A DNA stretch of 64,000 nucleotides from Bacteroidales bacterium (GCA_016707785.1 JADJGZ010000058.1:69228-133227); one strand, 5' to 3'. Shown: positions 9,004-18,696, numbered from the stretch's first letter. Program-made: numbers and translations. Notes: generated from the letters alone by a model not told the origin.

Positions 9004-10764
9004 ATGAATAAGCTGATAATACTTGTGATAATAATTGCAAATTGCTATATTTCATTTGCACAGAATCCGGATAAATCGGCATTGGAAAAGAATTTCAGAA
9101 CCCCGGGGATGGCCAGGTTCAAGAATGAAAATTTCTTGCGTGCCAACCCTGAATTCAGGTGGAAGGATTACTTTTACTCCACTTTTTTTAATATTGGCTA
9201 TCAATCTGGTCCAAGCCCCCTTTTTGTTACAGATTTTTTGGATATGGGAGGCAAATATTTCCATGCTAAACTTTTCTCTTCTTATTCATTTGATAAACCT
9301 TATATCAAAAAGGAAAAAACAAACTTAGGATACTGGCTTCCTTTCGGGCTCAGTTATCCTTTAGTCACAGGCTCTAACTACAATATAAGTCTTAGATGCG
9401 ATTATTATTGGGCAATTCATTTCAGTGATCATTCGGAATATGATGATCCGGAAAACTATAAACAAAGACCAAGTTTACTGGATTTTCAGGTTCAAATGGA
9501 TTTATACCTGAAACAGGCAATTTCGCGCCTGAGCGTTGTTTATGGATACAGGCATCAGCTTTCCGACTGGAATGTGGTTGAATCAGCTATACCAGTTTAC
9601 TCAAATAATTTAACCGGTTCATATGTAGGATTGACCTGGGGATTCGGGGTATCATTCAAGGAAAATTATGGACTTAGTAACTGGAAAATAGCTAAAAAGG
9701 AAAATACAATTATCTCCTTTGAAAAATTCCTTAAAACCTATCCAGGTTCTCATTATGAAAAGGAGGCCAATGCAAGGCTCGAATATGCTGCGTTTCAAAC
9801 ATTTGAAAAAGGCAGTATTGATGACTGCAACTACTACATGACTAAGTTTCCGTCAGGATATTATTTAAGCGAAGCCCAGAACAGGAAAGAGGAACTGGTG
9901 GAAGAAAACACTTATAAAATCGCAGTCACCAAAGGATCAATTCCTGAGTGTAACCACTATCTCGCCAAGTATAAGAACGGGAAATATGTGCGCGAAGTGG
10001 AGACCCGGAAAATTGAGATTTATGCAGAAATGAAAGAAGACAGCATATATAATCAGTCGAAAAACGGCGGAATTGAAGATTGCAACAATTACCTGGTAAA
10101 CTACCCATCAGGAAAATATGTTCAGACTGTTGAAGCAAAGAAAGAAAAGCTGACAAAGGAGGTAGAAGAAGAACTCAATTCATACAATAAACTTTTAAAC
10201 AGCACCAGTGTAGCTGACATGCAACGTCATCTTGCGGCATTTCCTAACGGGAATCACAAGGCTGAAGTAAAAAAGATGATTGAACCGCTGCTCTACAAAG
10301 CTGCCGTGGAAGCCGACTGGTATACCGATTATGAAACCTATATCAAAATCTGTCCGGACGGTTCAAACATTGAGAAAGTAACCCAGCGGCTGGAATTCCT
10401 GCGTACTCATACTGCAAAGATAAAAGTAGATTATCCCGCTAATGAGAAAGGAGGAGATAGTCCATATTCCAATGTTTCCAGTCCTTATTTCGAAATAAAT
10501 ACAACCTTTAGTGAAACAGGAGGAGAAGTAGGATATAAGCTTCACGGTTCCGGTTGGATCTACGATAAAAATGGCGATCAATGGGGCCACAGTGGTTACT
10601 CAATTGACCGTGGGACTGTTACTGTTAAACCCGGTAAAAAGGAAGTTGAGGAGTATTGGTGTTCAGGTATAGATTTCCGTGGCGGGTATGCCCTATTTAA
10701 TTGGACAGGCGAAGATGCCGGTGGGCATCCGTTGAGTGTTCAGGTAAGAGTTAATCTGCAATAA
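9004..10764 (+). CDS. Secreted protein with barrel-like N-terminus and about six ~35-45-residue helical repeats
   Basis: I do not recognise a named family. The 586-aa protein starts with a signal peptide (MNKLIILVIIIANCYISFAQ). Residues ~25-220 alternate aromatic and polar residues (YFYSTFFNIGYQSGPSPLF, LRCDYYWAIHFSDHSEY), like an outer-membrane or surface beta domain. From ~235 to ~460 a helical repeat recurs with the core DCN-YL-KYPSGKY followed by a charged helix: DDCNYYMTKFPSGYY, ECNHYLAKYKNGKY, DCNNYLVNYPSGKY and more divergent copies. This resembles TPR-like TolA/BamD-type repeats. A C-terminal domain of ~110 residues contains GWIYDKNGDQWGHSGYSI. It stands alone between two repeat-filled intergenic regions. 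Confidence 0.65.
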   Translation: MNKLIILVIIIANCYISFAQNPDKSALEKNFRTPGMARFKNENFLRANPEFRWKDYFYSTFFNIGYQSGPSPLFVTDFLDMGGKYFHAKLFSSYSFDKPYIKKEKTNLGYWLPFGLSYPLVTGSNYNISLRCDYYWAIHFSDHSEYDDPENYKQRPSLLDFQVQMDLYLKQAISRLSVVYGYRHQLSDWNVVESAIPVYSNNLTGSYVGLTWGFGVSFKENYGLSNWKIAKKENTIISFEKFLKTYPGSHYEKEANARLEYAAFQTFEKGSIDDCNYYMTKFPSGYYLSEAQNRKEELVEENTYKIAVTKGSIPECNHYLAKYKNGKYVREVETRKIEIYAEMKEDSIYNQSKNGGIEDCNNYLVNYPSGKYVQTVEAKKEKLTKEVEEELNSYNKLLNSTSVADMQRHLAAFPNGNHKAEVKKMIEPLLYKAAVEADWYTDYETYIKICPDGSNIEKVTQRLEFLRTHTAKIKVDYPANEKGGDSPYSNVSSPYFEINTTFSETGGEVGYKLHGSGWIYDKNGDQWGHSGYSIDRGTVTVKPGKKEVEEYWCSGIDFRGGYALFNWTGEDAGGHPLSVQVRVNLQ

Positions 10765-10842
10765 TAAAGGAGGCTGTTGAAATTCAATTAGTGGGAAATT
10801 AGGTGTTCTGAAGTTGACAAAGTATGAATGGAACAAAACCCA

Positions 10843-11380
10843 CACAAATCCGCTGGCTGGCGGACAAATCCAACACAAATAAGCACAAATGAAATCTCAC
10901 ATTAATTCCACTTTTTCATTCGTTATTCTGTGTTATGTGTTTTGAGTTTTTTCCCCATGAAGCAGAATCTCCTAAAGGGAACAAAAACACTTAATATTAA
11001 ACACATAACTCATAATCAATAAGTTAATGTTAATTTGCCCCAAAGGGGAACCTTCGGCTCATATTAATATTTTCATTTAAGGATTCGTGCTTTATTCGTG
11101 TATTCGTGGCATTTTTTATCAAGTTGCAAAGAGAACAAAAACGCCCATAAATCCGCCAGCTGGCAGACAAATCCTACACAAATTGACACAAATGAAATCT
11201 CACGTTAATTTCACTTTTTCATTTTTTATTCTGTGTTATGTGTTTTGAGTTTTTTGCCATGAAGTAAAATCTCGAACAGGGAGCAAAAACACTTAATATT
11301 AAACACATAACTCATAATCAATAAGTTATTAAGATTTGCATTTTGCCCCAAAGGGGAGCCTTTGGCTCATTTTAAATTTT
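10843..11380. repeat. Imperfect direct duplication, ~240 bp unit at 302 bp spacing
   Basis: Copy 1 (about 10843-11083) and copy 2 (about 11145-11380) share an ordered series of words: AAATCCGCTGGCTGGCGGACAAATCC (in copy 2 with compensating changes to CCAGCTGGCAG), GTGTTATGTGTTTTGAGTTT, ACTTAATATTAAACACATAA, CATAATCAATAAGTTA, and the hairpin CCCCAAAGGGGA with CCTTCGGCTCAT. The two are perhaps 80-85% alike by eye. Neither has a convincing reading frame. The segment between them contains ATTCGTGTATTCGTGGCA. Confidence 0.75.
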
Positions 11381-11399
11381 ATATCCACAATTGTTCCCG

Positions 11400-11640
11400 A
11401 ATTTCCACACATTTTACATCAGCCATCCGACATTAAACATTAGCCATCCATCCGACAATAAACATTAGCCATCCAACATCCGACATTAAAATTCTCCCAA
11501 TCAATAGATCTTCCATTCACATCTCCATCTAAATCAACAATCAAATCAACAATCCGAAATCAACATTATCTCTCCCCTCCGGCATTCACCCCCCATTTTT
11601 CCGCTGTTCAAGGAGGAATTTGCCGCTTCCGCCGCTTTAT
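11400..11640. repeat. Word-like intergenic repeats before the efflux operon
   Basis: Units such as CATCCGACATTAAACATTAG recur from about 11424 to 11490, then AATCAACAATCAAATCAACA words to about 11565. The text resembles 8640-8965. No gene was seen. Confidence 0.65.
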
Positions 11641-11666
11641 TTTTTAATTGAAACACAATATCGCTA

Positions 11667-11674
11667 TACATTTG
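11667..11674 (+). promoter_or_regulatory. Bacteroidota promoter of the RND efflux operon
   Basis: TACATTTG matches TAnnTTTG. A TTG at 11648-11650 lies 16 bp upstream, close to the expected -33 spacing. Transcription would begin near 11681, about 40 nt before the ATG of the TolC-like gene. Confidence 0.55.
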
Positions 11675-11720
11675 CGTCATAGTCAGGAAATCTGCATATC
11701 ATCTTTTATTACCAGGTACT

Positions 11721-13058
11721 ATGAATTGGAGAAAAATCCTTTTGCTTCCCGGACTGATACTATTACTCCAGGGAGCAAGCGCACAGAAAATGGTCGAAAT
11801 GAACCTTCAGCAATGCCTGGAAGCGGCGTTGCAAAACGACCTTCGTGTCAAGCTATCCACAATGGACCAGGAGAAACTGAAATACCAGGTCCGCCAGACA
11901 GCCGGCACCGGTCTTCCCCAGGTCAGTGCCTCGGGTAGTTTCCAGAATTTCCTGAAACTTCCCACCCAGCTGATTCCGGGTGAGTTTTTCGGAGAGCCGG
12001 GCAAACTCATACCCGTGCAGTTCGGAACCAATTATAATATGTCAGGTGGCATACAGGTGTCACAATTGATCTATAACCAATCTTTCATGGTTTCACTCGG
12101 AATTGCAAAACGACTGCTCGAACAAGGAAACCTGGAAATTGAGAAGAGCCGGCAGAGCACGGTATATGATATTGCACAGCTTTATTATATGGCCGTCCTT
12201 ACCCACCAGCAGATCCAATATATGGCAGAGACACTGGAAAAACTCGATTCCCTCACCTTTCTTACCAAAATTCAGCTTGACAGACAATTGATCAGGCAGG
12301 TGGATTTCGACCGGGTAAATGTGAACCGCAACAACCTGGTGACCGAAACCAGTAACCTAAAGCTCATGCTCTCGCAGCAGCTCAATATGCTCAAGTATTT
12401 CACAGGTTATGCTCCCACCGATTCCCTCATGCTGACAACCACCGTCTTTGAAAGCAGCCTGAAGCCTTATTCACCTGCAAATAGTGAGAATCACCTCAGT
12501 CTGAGGGAGATCGACCAGCAGAAGCTGCTTTTAGGATTGCAGATGGACCTGGTGCACTCGCAGTCGATGCCTTACCTCGCGGCATTCGGAGATTTCAGCT
12601 ACAATAACCAGCAGAATAAGTTCAAGCCTTTATTTTCTGATAAGAATGGATGGCTGGGCACTTCGGTGGTCGGACTCTCATTGAACGTCCCTTTGTACAA
12701 TGGCGGACAGAGGTATAACCAGTTGAAGCAATACAAGGTACAATACAAGGAGCTGGAGTTAGGCAGGGATTATGCCAAAAGGATGATTGAAACCGATACC
12801 CGGAATGCCATGTTAAAGGTCCAAAGCCTGCAGCAAACAGCAGAGTCGCAGCAGAAAAATGTAGTGCTGGCTGAAGATGTTTATAAGGTGATGTTCGATC
12901 AATACAGCCAGGGTTATGCGTCCCTTACTGACCTGCTCAGTGCGGAGAGCGCTAAAATATCGGCCAGGGGAAGTTATGCACAGGCACTGGCACAGTTGCG
13001 GATTGCCGAGCTAGACCTGCTCAAATCAAAAGGAATGTTACTGGATCTTATTAAATAA
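11721..13058 (+). CDS. TolC family outer membrane efflux protein
   Basis: The 445-aa protein carries a signal peptide (LLLPGLILLLQGASAQ). It then begins the OEP pattern with MNLQQCLEAALQNDLRVKL, and has long amphipathic helices rich in Gln, Leu and Glu. The stretch VGLSLNVPLYNGGQRYNQLKQ is the typical strand-turn that opens the second OEP repeat, and the end reads RIAELDLLKSKGMLLDLI. TolC-type trimers form the outer-membrane channel of tripartite pumps. It is the first gene of a three-gene unit with the adaptor (13170) and RND permease (14238). An upstream ATG-free frame from 11648 in another phase is a shadow. Confidence 0.92.
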   Translation: MNWRKILLLPGLILLLQGASAQKMVEMNLQQCLEAALQNDLRVKLSTMDQEKLKYQVRQTAGTGLPQVSASGSFQNFLKLPTQLIPGEFFGEPGKLIPVQFGTNYNMSGGIQVSQLIYNQSFMVSLGIAKRLLEQGNLEIEKSRQSTVYDIAQLYYMAVLTHQQIQYMAETLEKLDSLTFLTKIQLDRQLIRQVDFDRVNVNRNNLVTETSNLKLMLSQQLNMLKYFTGYAPTDSLMLTTTVFESSLKPYSPANSENHLSLREIDQQKLLLGLQMDLVHSQSMPYLAAFGDFSYNNQQNKFKPLFSDKNGWLGTSVVGLSLNVPLYNGGQRYNQLKQYKVQYKELELGRDYAKRMIETDTRNAMLKVQSLQQTAESQQKNVVLAEDVYKVMFDQYSQGYASLTDLLSAESAKISARGSYAQALAQLRIAELDLLKSKGMLLDLIK

Positions 13059-13169
13059 TTGAAGTTGACTCTTTCTTAGAGCGAATAAGGTAACTACCAC
13101 TAAGACGCTAATGGCACTTAGAAATACAAAGAACAAAAAATTGAACATCGGAAAATAACAACACCTCAT

Positions 13170-14228
13170 ATGAAAAAGATCATCATTATCAGCATTATAG
13201 TCCTTGTTGCAGTTGCAGGGATTTTCAAGCTATACGTCAATAAAAAGCAGATCGAGGCCAATTCGGCACCCCGACAGAGCAAGGTAAGTGTGCCTGTTTT
13301 TATTGAAGAAGTAAAAATAATCAAGGCAGATAATAGCTTCCAGGTGAATGGTTCCTTTGAACCCGCTCATGAGACCATGATCATCTCCCAGACCCAGGGA
13401 AAGATCGTGAAACTGGAATTCAATAACGGTGATTTCGTGAAAGAAGGACAGTTGCTGGCCAGCTGCGATCTCGAATTGCTGGAAGCCCAGCGGGAACTCG
13501 CGGAAGCCAATCTAAACAAGGCAAAAAAGGATCTGAAGAAGTTCCAGGAAATGCTTCAGTCGAAGGCTGCCACACAGACACAGGTGGATGAATTACAACT
13601 TGCCCTTTACAATGCCCAGGCCAGTTTTGTGACTGTAAATAAGCAGATCGAATATTCAAAGATCACGGCTCCTTTTAGTGGGTATATTACGGCTAAGCAT
13701 GCGGAAAAGGGCAGTATGATTATGCCCGGCAGTATGATTGCAGAGATCATGGACATCAGCACGATGAAGTTCAATGCAGGTGTTGCTGAGCCCGACCTGG
13801 TAAAGATCAGGCTGAACCAGCAGGTGAAAATCAAGGCAGATATCTATGAAGGCTTTACCTATACCGGAAGAATCAGGAACATAGGCATGAAAGCCGATGG
13901 ATCACGACGTTTCCCTGTGGAGATAGAAGTCAGCAACAATACCGGCAAGCCAATCCGATCGGGTATGTACGGACAGGCATTCTTCAGCAGTGAAGGCACC
14001 CACGATGCCATGGTAATCCCGAGAACGGCACTGGTAGGCAGCATCAAGGACCCGGTAGTGTTCATTGTGGAAAACGACAAAGCGGTGAAACGCTCCATCA
14101 AAGCCGGTTCCGCCACCGAAACCACTATAGAGGTCCTGGAGGGCCTGAAAGCTGGCGAGAAGGTGGTGATTTCCGGACAGATCAACCTGGATGACAATAC
14201 TGCGGTGAGAATTTCAAACGCTAAATAA
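13170..14228 (+). CDS. RND efflux periplasmic adaptor (membrane fusion protein)
   Basis: The 352-aa protein has an N-terminal membrane anchor (KIIIISIIVLVAVAGIFKLY). Its split lipoyl-like domain reads GKIVKLEFNNGDFVKEGQLL and, after the hairpin, ITAPFSGYITAKHAEKGSMI. A short coiled-coil hairpin of about 50 residues (LEAQRELAEANLNKAKKDL) lies between the halves. The barrel and membrane-proximal domains follow (GMYGQAFFSSEG, VVISGQINLDDNTAV). It links the permease to the TolC-like channel. It starts 111 bp after the channel gene and ends 9 bp before the permease start, so it is surely co-transcribed with the permease. The substrate cannot be told from sequence. Confidence 0.92.
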   Translation: MKKIIIISIIVLVAVAGIFKLYVNKKQIEANSAPRQSKVSVPVFIEEVKIIKADNSFQVNGSFEPAHETMIISQTQGKIVKLEFNNGDFVKEGQLLASCDLELLEAQRELAEANLNKAKKDLKKFQEMLQSKAATQTQVDELQLALYNAQASFVTVNKQIEYSKITAPFSGYITAKHAEKGSMIMPGSMIAEIMDISTMKFNAGVAEPDLVKIRLNQQVKIKADIYEGFTYTGRIRNIGMKADGSRRFPVEIEVSNNTGKPIRSGMYGQAFFSSEGTHDAMVIPRTALVGSIKDPVVFIVENDKAVKRSIKAGSATETTIEVLEGLKAGEKVVISGQINLDDNTAVRISNAK

Positions 14229-14237
14229 CAGTTAATC

Positions 14238-17200
14238 ATGAATATCACTGAACTATCCATAAAACGGCCTTCCCTGATCGTGGTGATTTTTGCCGTCCTC
14301 ACCTTCCTGGGTATAGTGAGCTTTAGAGCACTCAATTATGAATTGCTTCCCAAGTTTTCGCAACCCGTGCTGCTGGTCATCACCCCTTATCCCGGTGCCT
14401 CTCCCCGTGAGGTGGAGAACATGGTTACCAAGAACATTGAAGATGCCATTTCCTCCCTGGAACAGATTGATAATATACAGTCAACTTCCTATGAAGGGGT
14501 CTCTGTTTCCGTGATTATCTTCAACAGTGATGCAGACATGACCAAAGCGCTTCAGAACTGTCAGCTTAAACTGAACAATGTCCGCGAAGGGCTTCCACAG
14601 GATGTGCATTCACCGATCATCTATAATTTCTCGATGGATGATATGCCCATTATCCGAATGGGGATCACAGCCGATATTCCGTCAACAGAGCTGTATGATA
14701 TTGTCAAGCAGAAACTTCGTCCAAGGTTATCAACCCTACAGGGAGTTTCGCAAGTTGAAATGATTGGAGGTGAGGAACGCGAAATCCGTGTGAGTGTTGA
14801 CAATGAGAAGCTGGAAGCAAGAGGGATTTCTATCCTGAATATCTCGCAGGCGGTTCAGGCTTCCAATATCGACTTCCCCACAGGCAAAATCAAAGGCGAA
14901 AATGCCCAGGTGATTATCCGTCTCTCGGGAAAATTCACCGACCTGGAGAGTCTGAAAGAACTAGTGGTTAGTGTAGATGCCAGCGGATCTCCCGTGAAGC
15001 TGAAAGATGTAGCCGATGTACTTGACACCAAGAAGGAAACCAGAAACATATACCGCATCAATGGGGTAAATTCGTTGGGAATCAATTTATACAAACAGCC
15101 CGATGGAAATGAGGTAAAGGTTAGTGAGGGTGTGAAGAAAGAGATCAGCAAGATCGAAGATATGTACAAGGACATTAACCTGAAGGTGAAGATTGCCAAC
15201 GACACTTCCGATTTCACGCTCACCTCTGCCAATGCTGTAGAAAGAGACCTGTTGCTGGCCATCTGCCTTGTAGCACTGGTGATGCTGGTATTCCTGCATA
15301 GTCTGCGAAATTCCTTTATTGTGATGGTTGCTATTCCAGCTTCACTCATTTCCACTTTTATCGGGATGAGTATGCTCGATTTCTCCCTCAATATAATTTC
15401 GATGATAGCCATTGCGCTGGTAATTGGGATCCTGGTGGATGACTCTATCGTGGTACTTGAAAACATCTACCGCCACCTGGAGAAAGGTAAGAACCGGAGA
15501 CAGGCGGCCATTGACGGACGAAACGAGATCAGCTATACGGCCCTTTCCATTACGATGGTGGATGTGGTGGTTTTCCTTCCGATCGCGGTGATTACCAGTA
15601 TGATTTCAGGAATGTTGCGACAATTTGCCCTGGTAGTAGTGATATCCACCCTGCTGAGTTTATTTGTTTCCTTTACCCTCACGCCTTTGCTGGCTTCCAG
15701 GTTTGCCAAATTTGAGCAATACCGGAAGGGATCATTCATGGGTAAACTGATTGAGGTGTTTGAACGCTGGCTATCAAATATCACCAATGGATATGGTAAG
15801 CTGCTTGGCTGGTCGCTGCGGCATAAGTTCATCATCATGGGAGGGGCTACACTTATCCTGTTCTCTTCCCTCCTGTTACCTGCCCTTGGATTCATCGGAT
15901 CAGAATTTATCAGTCTGGGCGACCGTGGTGAGGTCATTATCCAGTTGGAACTGCCTAAGGACGCCACCATTGAGCAAACCAACCTGCTGACACTACAGGC
16001 GGAACAGTACATTATGAAGCAGCCTGTTGTGAATGAAGTTTTCTCTACAGTCGGGATCACCTCAGGATTTGATGCCGGAGCCGGTAATTCCTATAAATCA
16101 GAGATCTATGTGAAGATGATAGAGAAGGAAAAAAGAAAGATCACTGCAGATCAGTTTGCATGGCAGCTAAAGGAGGATCTTACCAGCCGGCTGACCGGGG
16201 TAAAGGTGCGCTCTACCATAGTTTCCCTGCTGGGGACCTCTGATATGGATCCTATACAGTTTGTGGTAGCAGGCTCTAACATGGATACGCTCATGCATTA
16301 TGCGAAGATGATTGAATCGGAAGTTAAAAAGGTTCCGGGCAGTGCTGAAGTGAAGCTCACGGTAGAAGAAGGCAATCCTGAAATCAGTGTGAAGATCGAC
16401 CGTGATAAGATGGCGAAAATGGGTTTGAATATGGCTATTGTGGGTGCTACCATGCAGAATGCTTTCACAGGAAATACTGATTCCAAGTTCTCGCAGGGGG
16501 TGAATGATTATGATATCAATATTACAATGGATGCCTTCAATAAGAAGGAAATCAATGATATCGCCAATCTTTCCTTTATGAATGCAGCAGGACAGATCGT
16601 GCGCCTGAACCAGTTTGCCACCCTCACCCCCACTACTGGAACCACAGTATTGCAGCGTTACAACAGGCAATCGTCGGTAACCGTTAGTTCTCAAGTTGTT
16701 GGCAGACCGGTGGGTTCGGTTGGAGAAGAATGTGTGAAAAGGCTGGATAAGATCAAGCTGCCGGCAGATGTTTCACTTATCAAGGAAGGTGACCTGAAAT
16801 ACCAGACAGAGGCCTTCAGCAGTCTGTTCCTGGCATTCCTGGCTTCTATACTTTTTGTGTATCTCATTATGGTGGCACTGTATGATTCCTATATCCATCC
16901 ATTTATCGTTTTATTTTCAATACCACTTGCCATTGTAGGGGCACTTTATGCACTGGCTCTGGCTCAGGAATCGCTAACCATTTTCTCGATTCTGGGTATC
17001 ATTATGCTGGTGGGACTTGTTGGAAAGAACGCCATTTTGCTGGTTGATTTTACCAATCAGTTGAAACGGGAAGGGATGGCTACGGTGGAAGCTTTGATTG
17101 AGGCGGGGCGAGTGAGACTGCGCCCAATCCTCATGACTACACTTTCGATGATATTCGGTATGATGCCGATTGCAATAGCTACAGGAGCAGGTTCTGAATG

Positions 17201-17354
17201 GAAGAACGGCATAGCCATTGCCATTATCGGTGGATTGACCAGTTCGTTACTACTGACTTTGGTTGTTGTACCGGTGATGTATTATCTTATGGATAAGCTG
17301 ATGGAGAAGTTTCACCGCAAAAGCAGGAAAGTGGCAGATGTAAAAGAGATTTAA
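14238..17354 (+). CDS. RND family efflux transporter permease
   Basis: At 1038 aa this has the normal length for an HAE1/AcrB-like permease with 12 membrane segments and two large periplasmic loops. It begins NITELSIKRPSLIVVIFAVL. The TM4 proton-relay motif is GILVDDSIVVLENIYRH, with adjacent aspartates at 401-402. Porter-domain text such as TPYPGASPREVENMVTKNIE is typical. The second half carries GIIMLVGLVGKNAILLVDF and RLRPILMTTLSMIFGMMP. It exports substrates using the proton gradient with the two upstream genes. Drugs, bile-like amphiphiles or metabolites are all possible. No regulator gene is adjacent. Confidence 0.94.
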   Translation: MNITELSIKRPSLIVVIFAVLTFLGIVSFRALNYELLPKFSQPVLLVITPYPGASPREVENMVTKNIEDAISSLEQIDNIQSTSYEGVSVSVIIFNSDADMTKALQNCQLKLNNVREGLPQDVHSPIIYNFSMDDMPIIRMGITADIPSTELYDIVKQKLRPRLSTLQGVSQVEMIGGEEREIRVSVDNEKLEARGISILNISQAVQASNIDFPTGKIKGENAQVIIRLSGKFTDLESLKELVVSVDASGSPVKLKDVADVLDTKKETRNIYRINGVNSLGINLYKQPDGNEVKVSEGVKKEISKIEDMYKDINLKVKIANDTSDFTLTSANAVERDLLLAICLVALVMLVFLHSLRNSFIVMVAIPASLISTFIGMSMLDFSLNIISMIAIALVIGILVDDSIVVLENIYRHLEKGKNRRQAAIDGRNEISYTALSITMVDVVVFLPIAVITSMISGMLRQFALVVVISTLLSLFVSFTLTPLLASRFAKFEQYRKGSFMGKLIEVFERWLSNITNGYGKLLGWSLRHKFIIMGGATLILFSSLLLPALGFIGSEFISLGDRGEVIIQLELPKDATIEQTNLLTLQAEQYIMKQPVVNEVFSTVGITSGFDAGAGNSYKSEIYVKMIEKEKRKITADQFAWQLKEDLTSRLTGVKVRSTIVSLLGTSDMDPIQFVVAGSNMDTLMHYAKMIESEVKKVPGSAEVKLTVEEGNPEISVKIDRDKMAKMGLNMAIVGATMQNAFTGNTDSKFSQGVNDYDINITMDAFNKKEINDIANLSFMNAAGQIVRLNQFATLTPTTGTTVLQRYNRQSSVTVSSQVVGRPVGSVGEECVKRLDKIKLPADVSLIKEGDLKYQTEAFSSLFLAFLASILFVYLIMVALYDSYIHPFIVLFSIPLAIVGALYALALAQESLTIFSILGIIMLVGLVGKNAILLVDFTNQLKREGMATVEALIEAGRVRLRPILMTTLSMIFGMMPIAIATGAGSEWKNGIAIAIIGGLTSSLLLTLVVVPVMYYLMDKLMEKFHRKSRKVADVKEI

Positions 17355-17387
17355 TTACAGACTAATAAGTTATTATTCCCAAGGTTT

Positions 17388-17815
17388 ATTAAACACAATA
17401 GGCACAATAGAGCACAATAGGAAAGCACAATAGGGAATCTCTATTGTGTCCTATGTGCCTACTGTGGTTTAAAAAAGATTTCACTGAATACCAATTTTCT
17501 GATTCTAATAAATTCTTGATTATCAGCGGAAATCAAAAACACAATAGTCACAATAGAGCACAATAGAAAACCACAATAGGGAATCTCTATTGTGTCCTAT
17601 GTGCCTATTGTGGTTAAAAAAAGATTTCAATGAATACCAATTTTCTGATTCTAATAAATTCTTGATTATCAGCGGAAATCAAAAACACAATAGACACAAT
17701 AGAACACAATAGGAAATCACAATAGGGAATCTCTATTGTGTCCTATGTGCCTATTGTGGTTGATAATTGTTCTATGGATGATAGTTTTCTGATTCTAATA
17801 AGTTTTGATTACCAG
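17388..17815. repeat. 146-bp unit, three tandem copies, each with an inverted repeat
   Basis: Units start near 17388, 17534 and 17680. The landmark GGGAATCTCTATTGTG recurs at 17433, 17579 and 17725, exactly 146 bp apart. Each unit has a left arm of CACAATAGG-type words and a right arm CTATTGTGTCCTATGTGCC(T)ATTGTGG that is its reverse complement, so about 25 bp can pair. A conserved tail (CCAATTTTCTGATTCTAATA, CTTGATTATCAGCGGAAATC) separates units; copy 3 diverges after the hairpin. A related hairpin stands alone at 25571-25637. It lies between convergent-free genes after the RND permease. Confidence 0.85.
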
Positions 17816-17956
17816 GCACTTAAAGTACAACCTGATGAAGCAGAAGTAATTTTTGATGATTCTGATCCTGATTAACATAAGTTGTTATCGATTATCTTTA
17901 TCACACTCTTTACAAAATCAACAAAACAGTTACAAATCACATAAATAAAGCCCGAT

Positions 17957-18394
17957 ATGAAATCAATATCACTATTATGGGTAATAGCACTCTTGTTTAG
18001 TGCCTGCGGTCATAAGTCCGGAAGTGAAGAACTGAAAAAAGAAATCCTGCTGACTGAAAAGTCCTTTGAGAAAATGACAGCAGAGAAGAGCATTTCCCAG
18101 GCTTTCTATTTCTATGCCGATTCCAATGCAGTGATTAAAAGGGAAAATGATACACTGATCATTGGGAAGGAAAATATCCGGTCATATTATGAAGGTATGG
18201 ATAAGAAAGATGTCATCGTCAGCTGGACGCCTGATTTTATAGAAGTTTCCTCATCCGGTGACCTGGCTTATACTTATGGTAAATATACCTGGAAAATCAA
18301 TAATGGCAATGGAGATACTACTGTCTTTAAAGGAGTGTTTCACACAATATGGAAAAAGCAGGGAGACGGGAGTTGGAAGTATGTTTGGGATTAG
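17957..18394 (+). CDS. DUF4440/SnoaL-like lipoprotein
   Basis: The 145-aa protein has a lipoprotein signal: MKSISLLWVIALLFSACGH with the lipobox LFSAC. The mature part is an NTF2-like alpha+beta barrel of the DUF4440/YybH type, with an N-terminal helix (EILLTEKSFEKMTAEKSISQAF), NDTLIIGKENIRSYYEG, then strands ending GVFHTIWKKQGDGSWKYVWD. The last motif is the usual ending of this fold. It is probably anchored in a membrane facing the periplasm. No enzyme activity can be assigned. Confidence 0.8.
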   Translation: MKSISLLWVIALLFSACGHKSGSEELKKEILLTEKSFEKMTAEKSISQAFYFYADSNAVIKRENDTLIIGKENIRSYYEGMDKKDVIVSWTPDFIEVSSSGDLAYTYGKYTWKINNGNGDTTVFKGVFHTIWKKQGDGSWKYVWD

Positions 18395-18690
18395 ATAATT
18401 TGACAATTCGACGATTTGACAATTTGACAATTCGACAATTCGACAATTTACCGAAGGGAAGCCTTCGGCTCGATAATTCGATAATTTAACAATTTGACAA
18501 TTCGACGATTTGACAATTCGACAATTCGACAATTTCCCGAAGGGAAGCCTTCGGCTCGATAATTTAACAATTCGACAATTCGACGATTTGACAAATAGTT
18601 AATCAGACGACTTAGAAATTGGGAAATTCAAGAGGAGAAGCCTTCCAAAGGGAAACCAATATTAACAACTGTACCAATAGATAATTATAT
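18395..18690. repeat. GACAATTCGA-type tandem words with two identical hairpins
   Basis: From about 18398 to 18600 the sequence is made of GACAATTTGACAATTCGACG-like units. Two copies of the hairpin CCGAAGGGAAGCCTTCGG (18451-18468 and 18537-18554), each followed by CTCGATAATT, interrupt it. A weaker relative (CCAAAGGGAAACC) is near 18647. A frame on the minus strand across it is a repeat artefact. Confidence 0.75.
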
Positions 18691-18696
18691 TTATAT

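Noticed and set aside
18251..18532. 93-aa minus-strand frame
   Set aside because: Translation of the GACAATTCGA word repeat; repetitive SNCRIVKLSN text.
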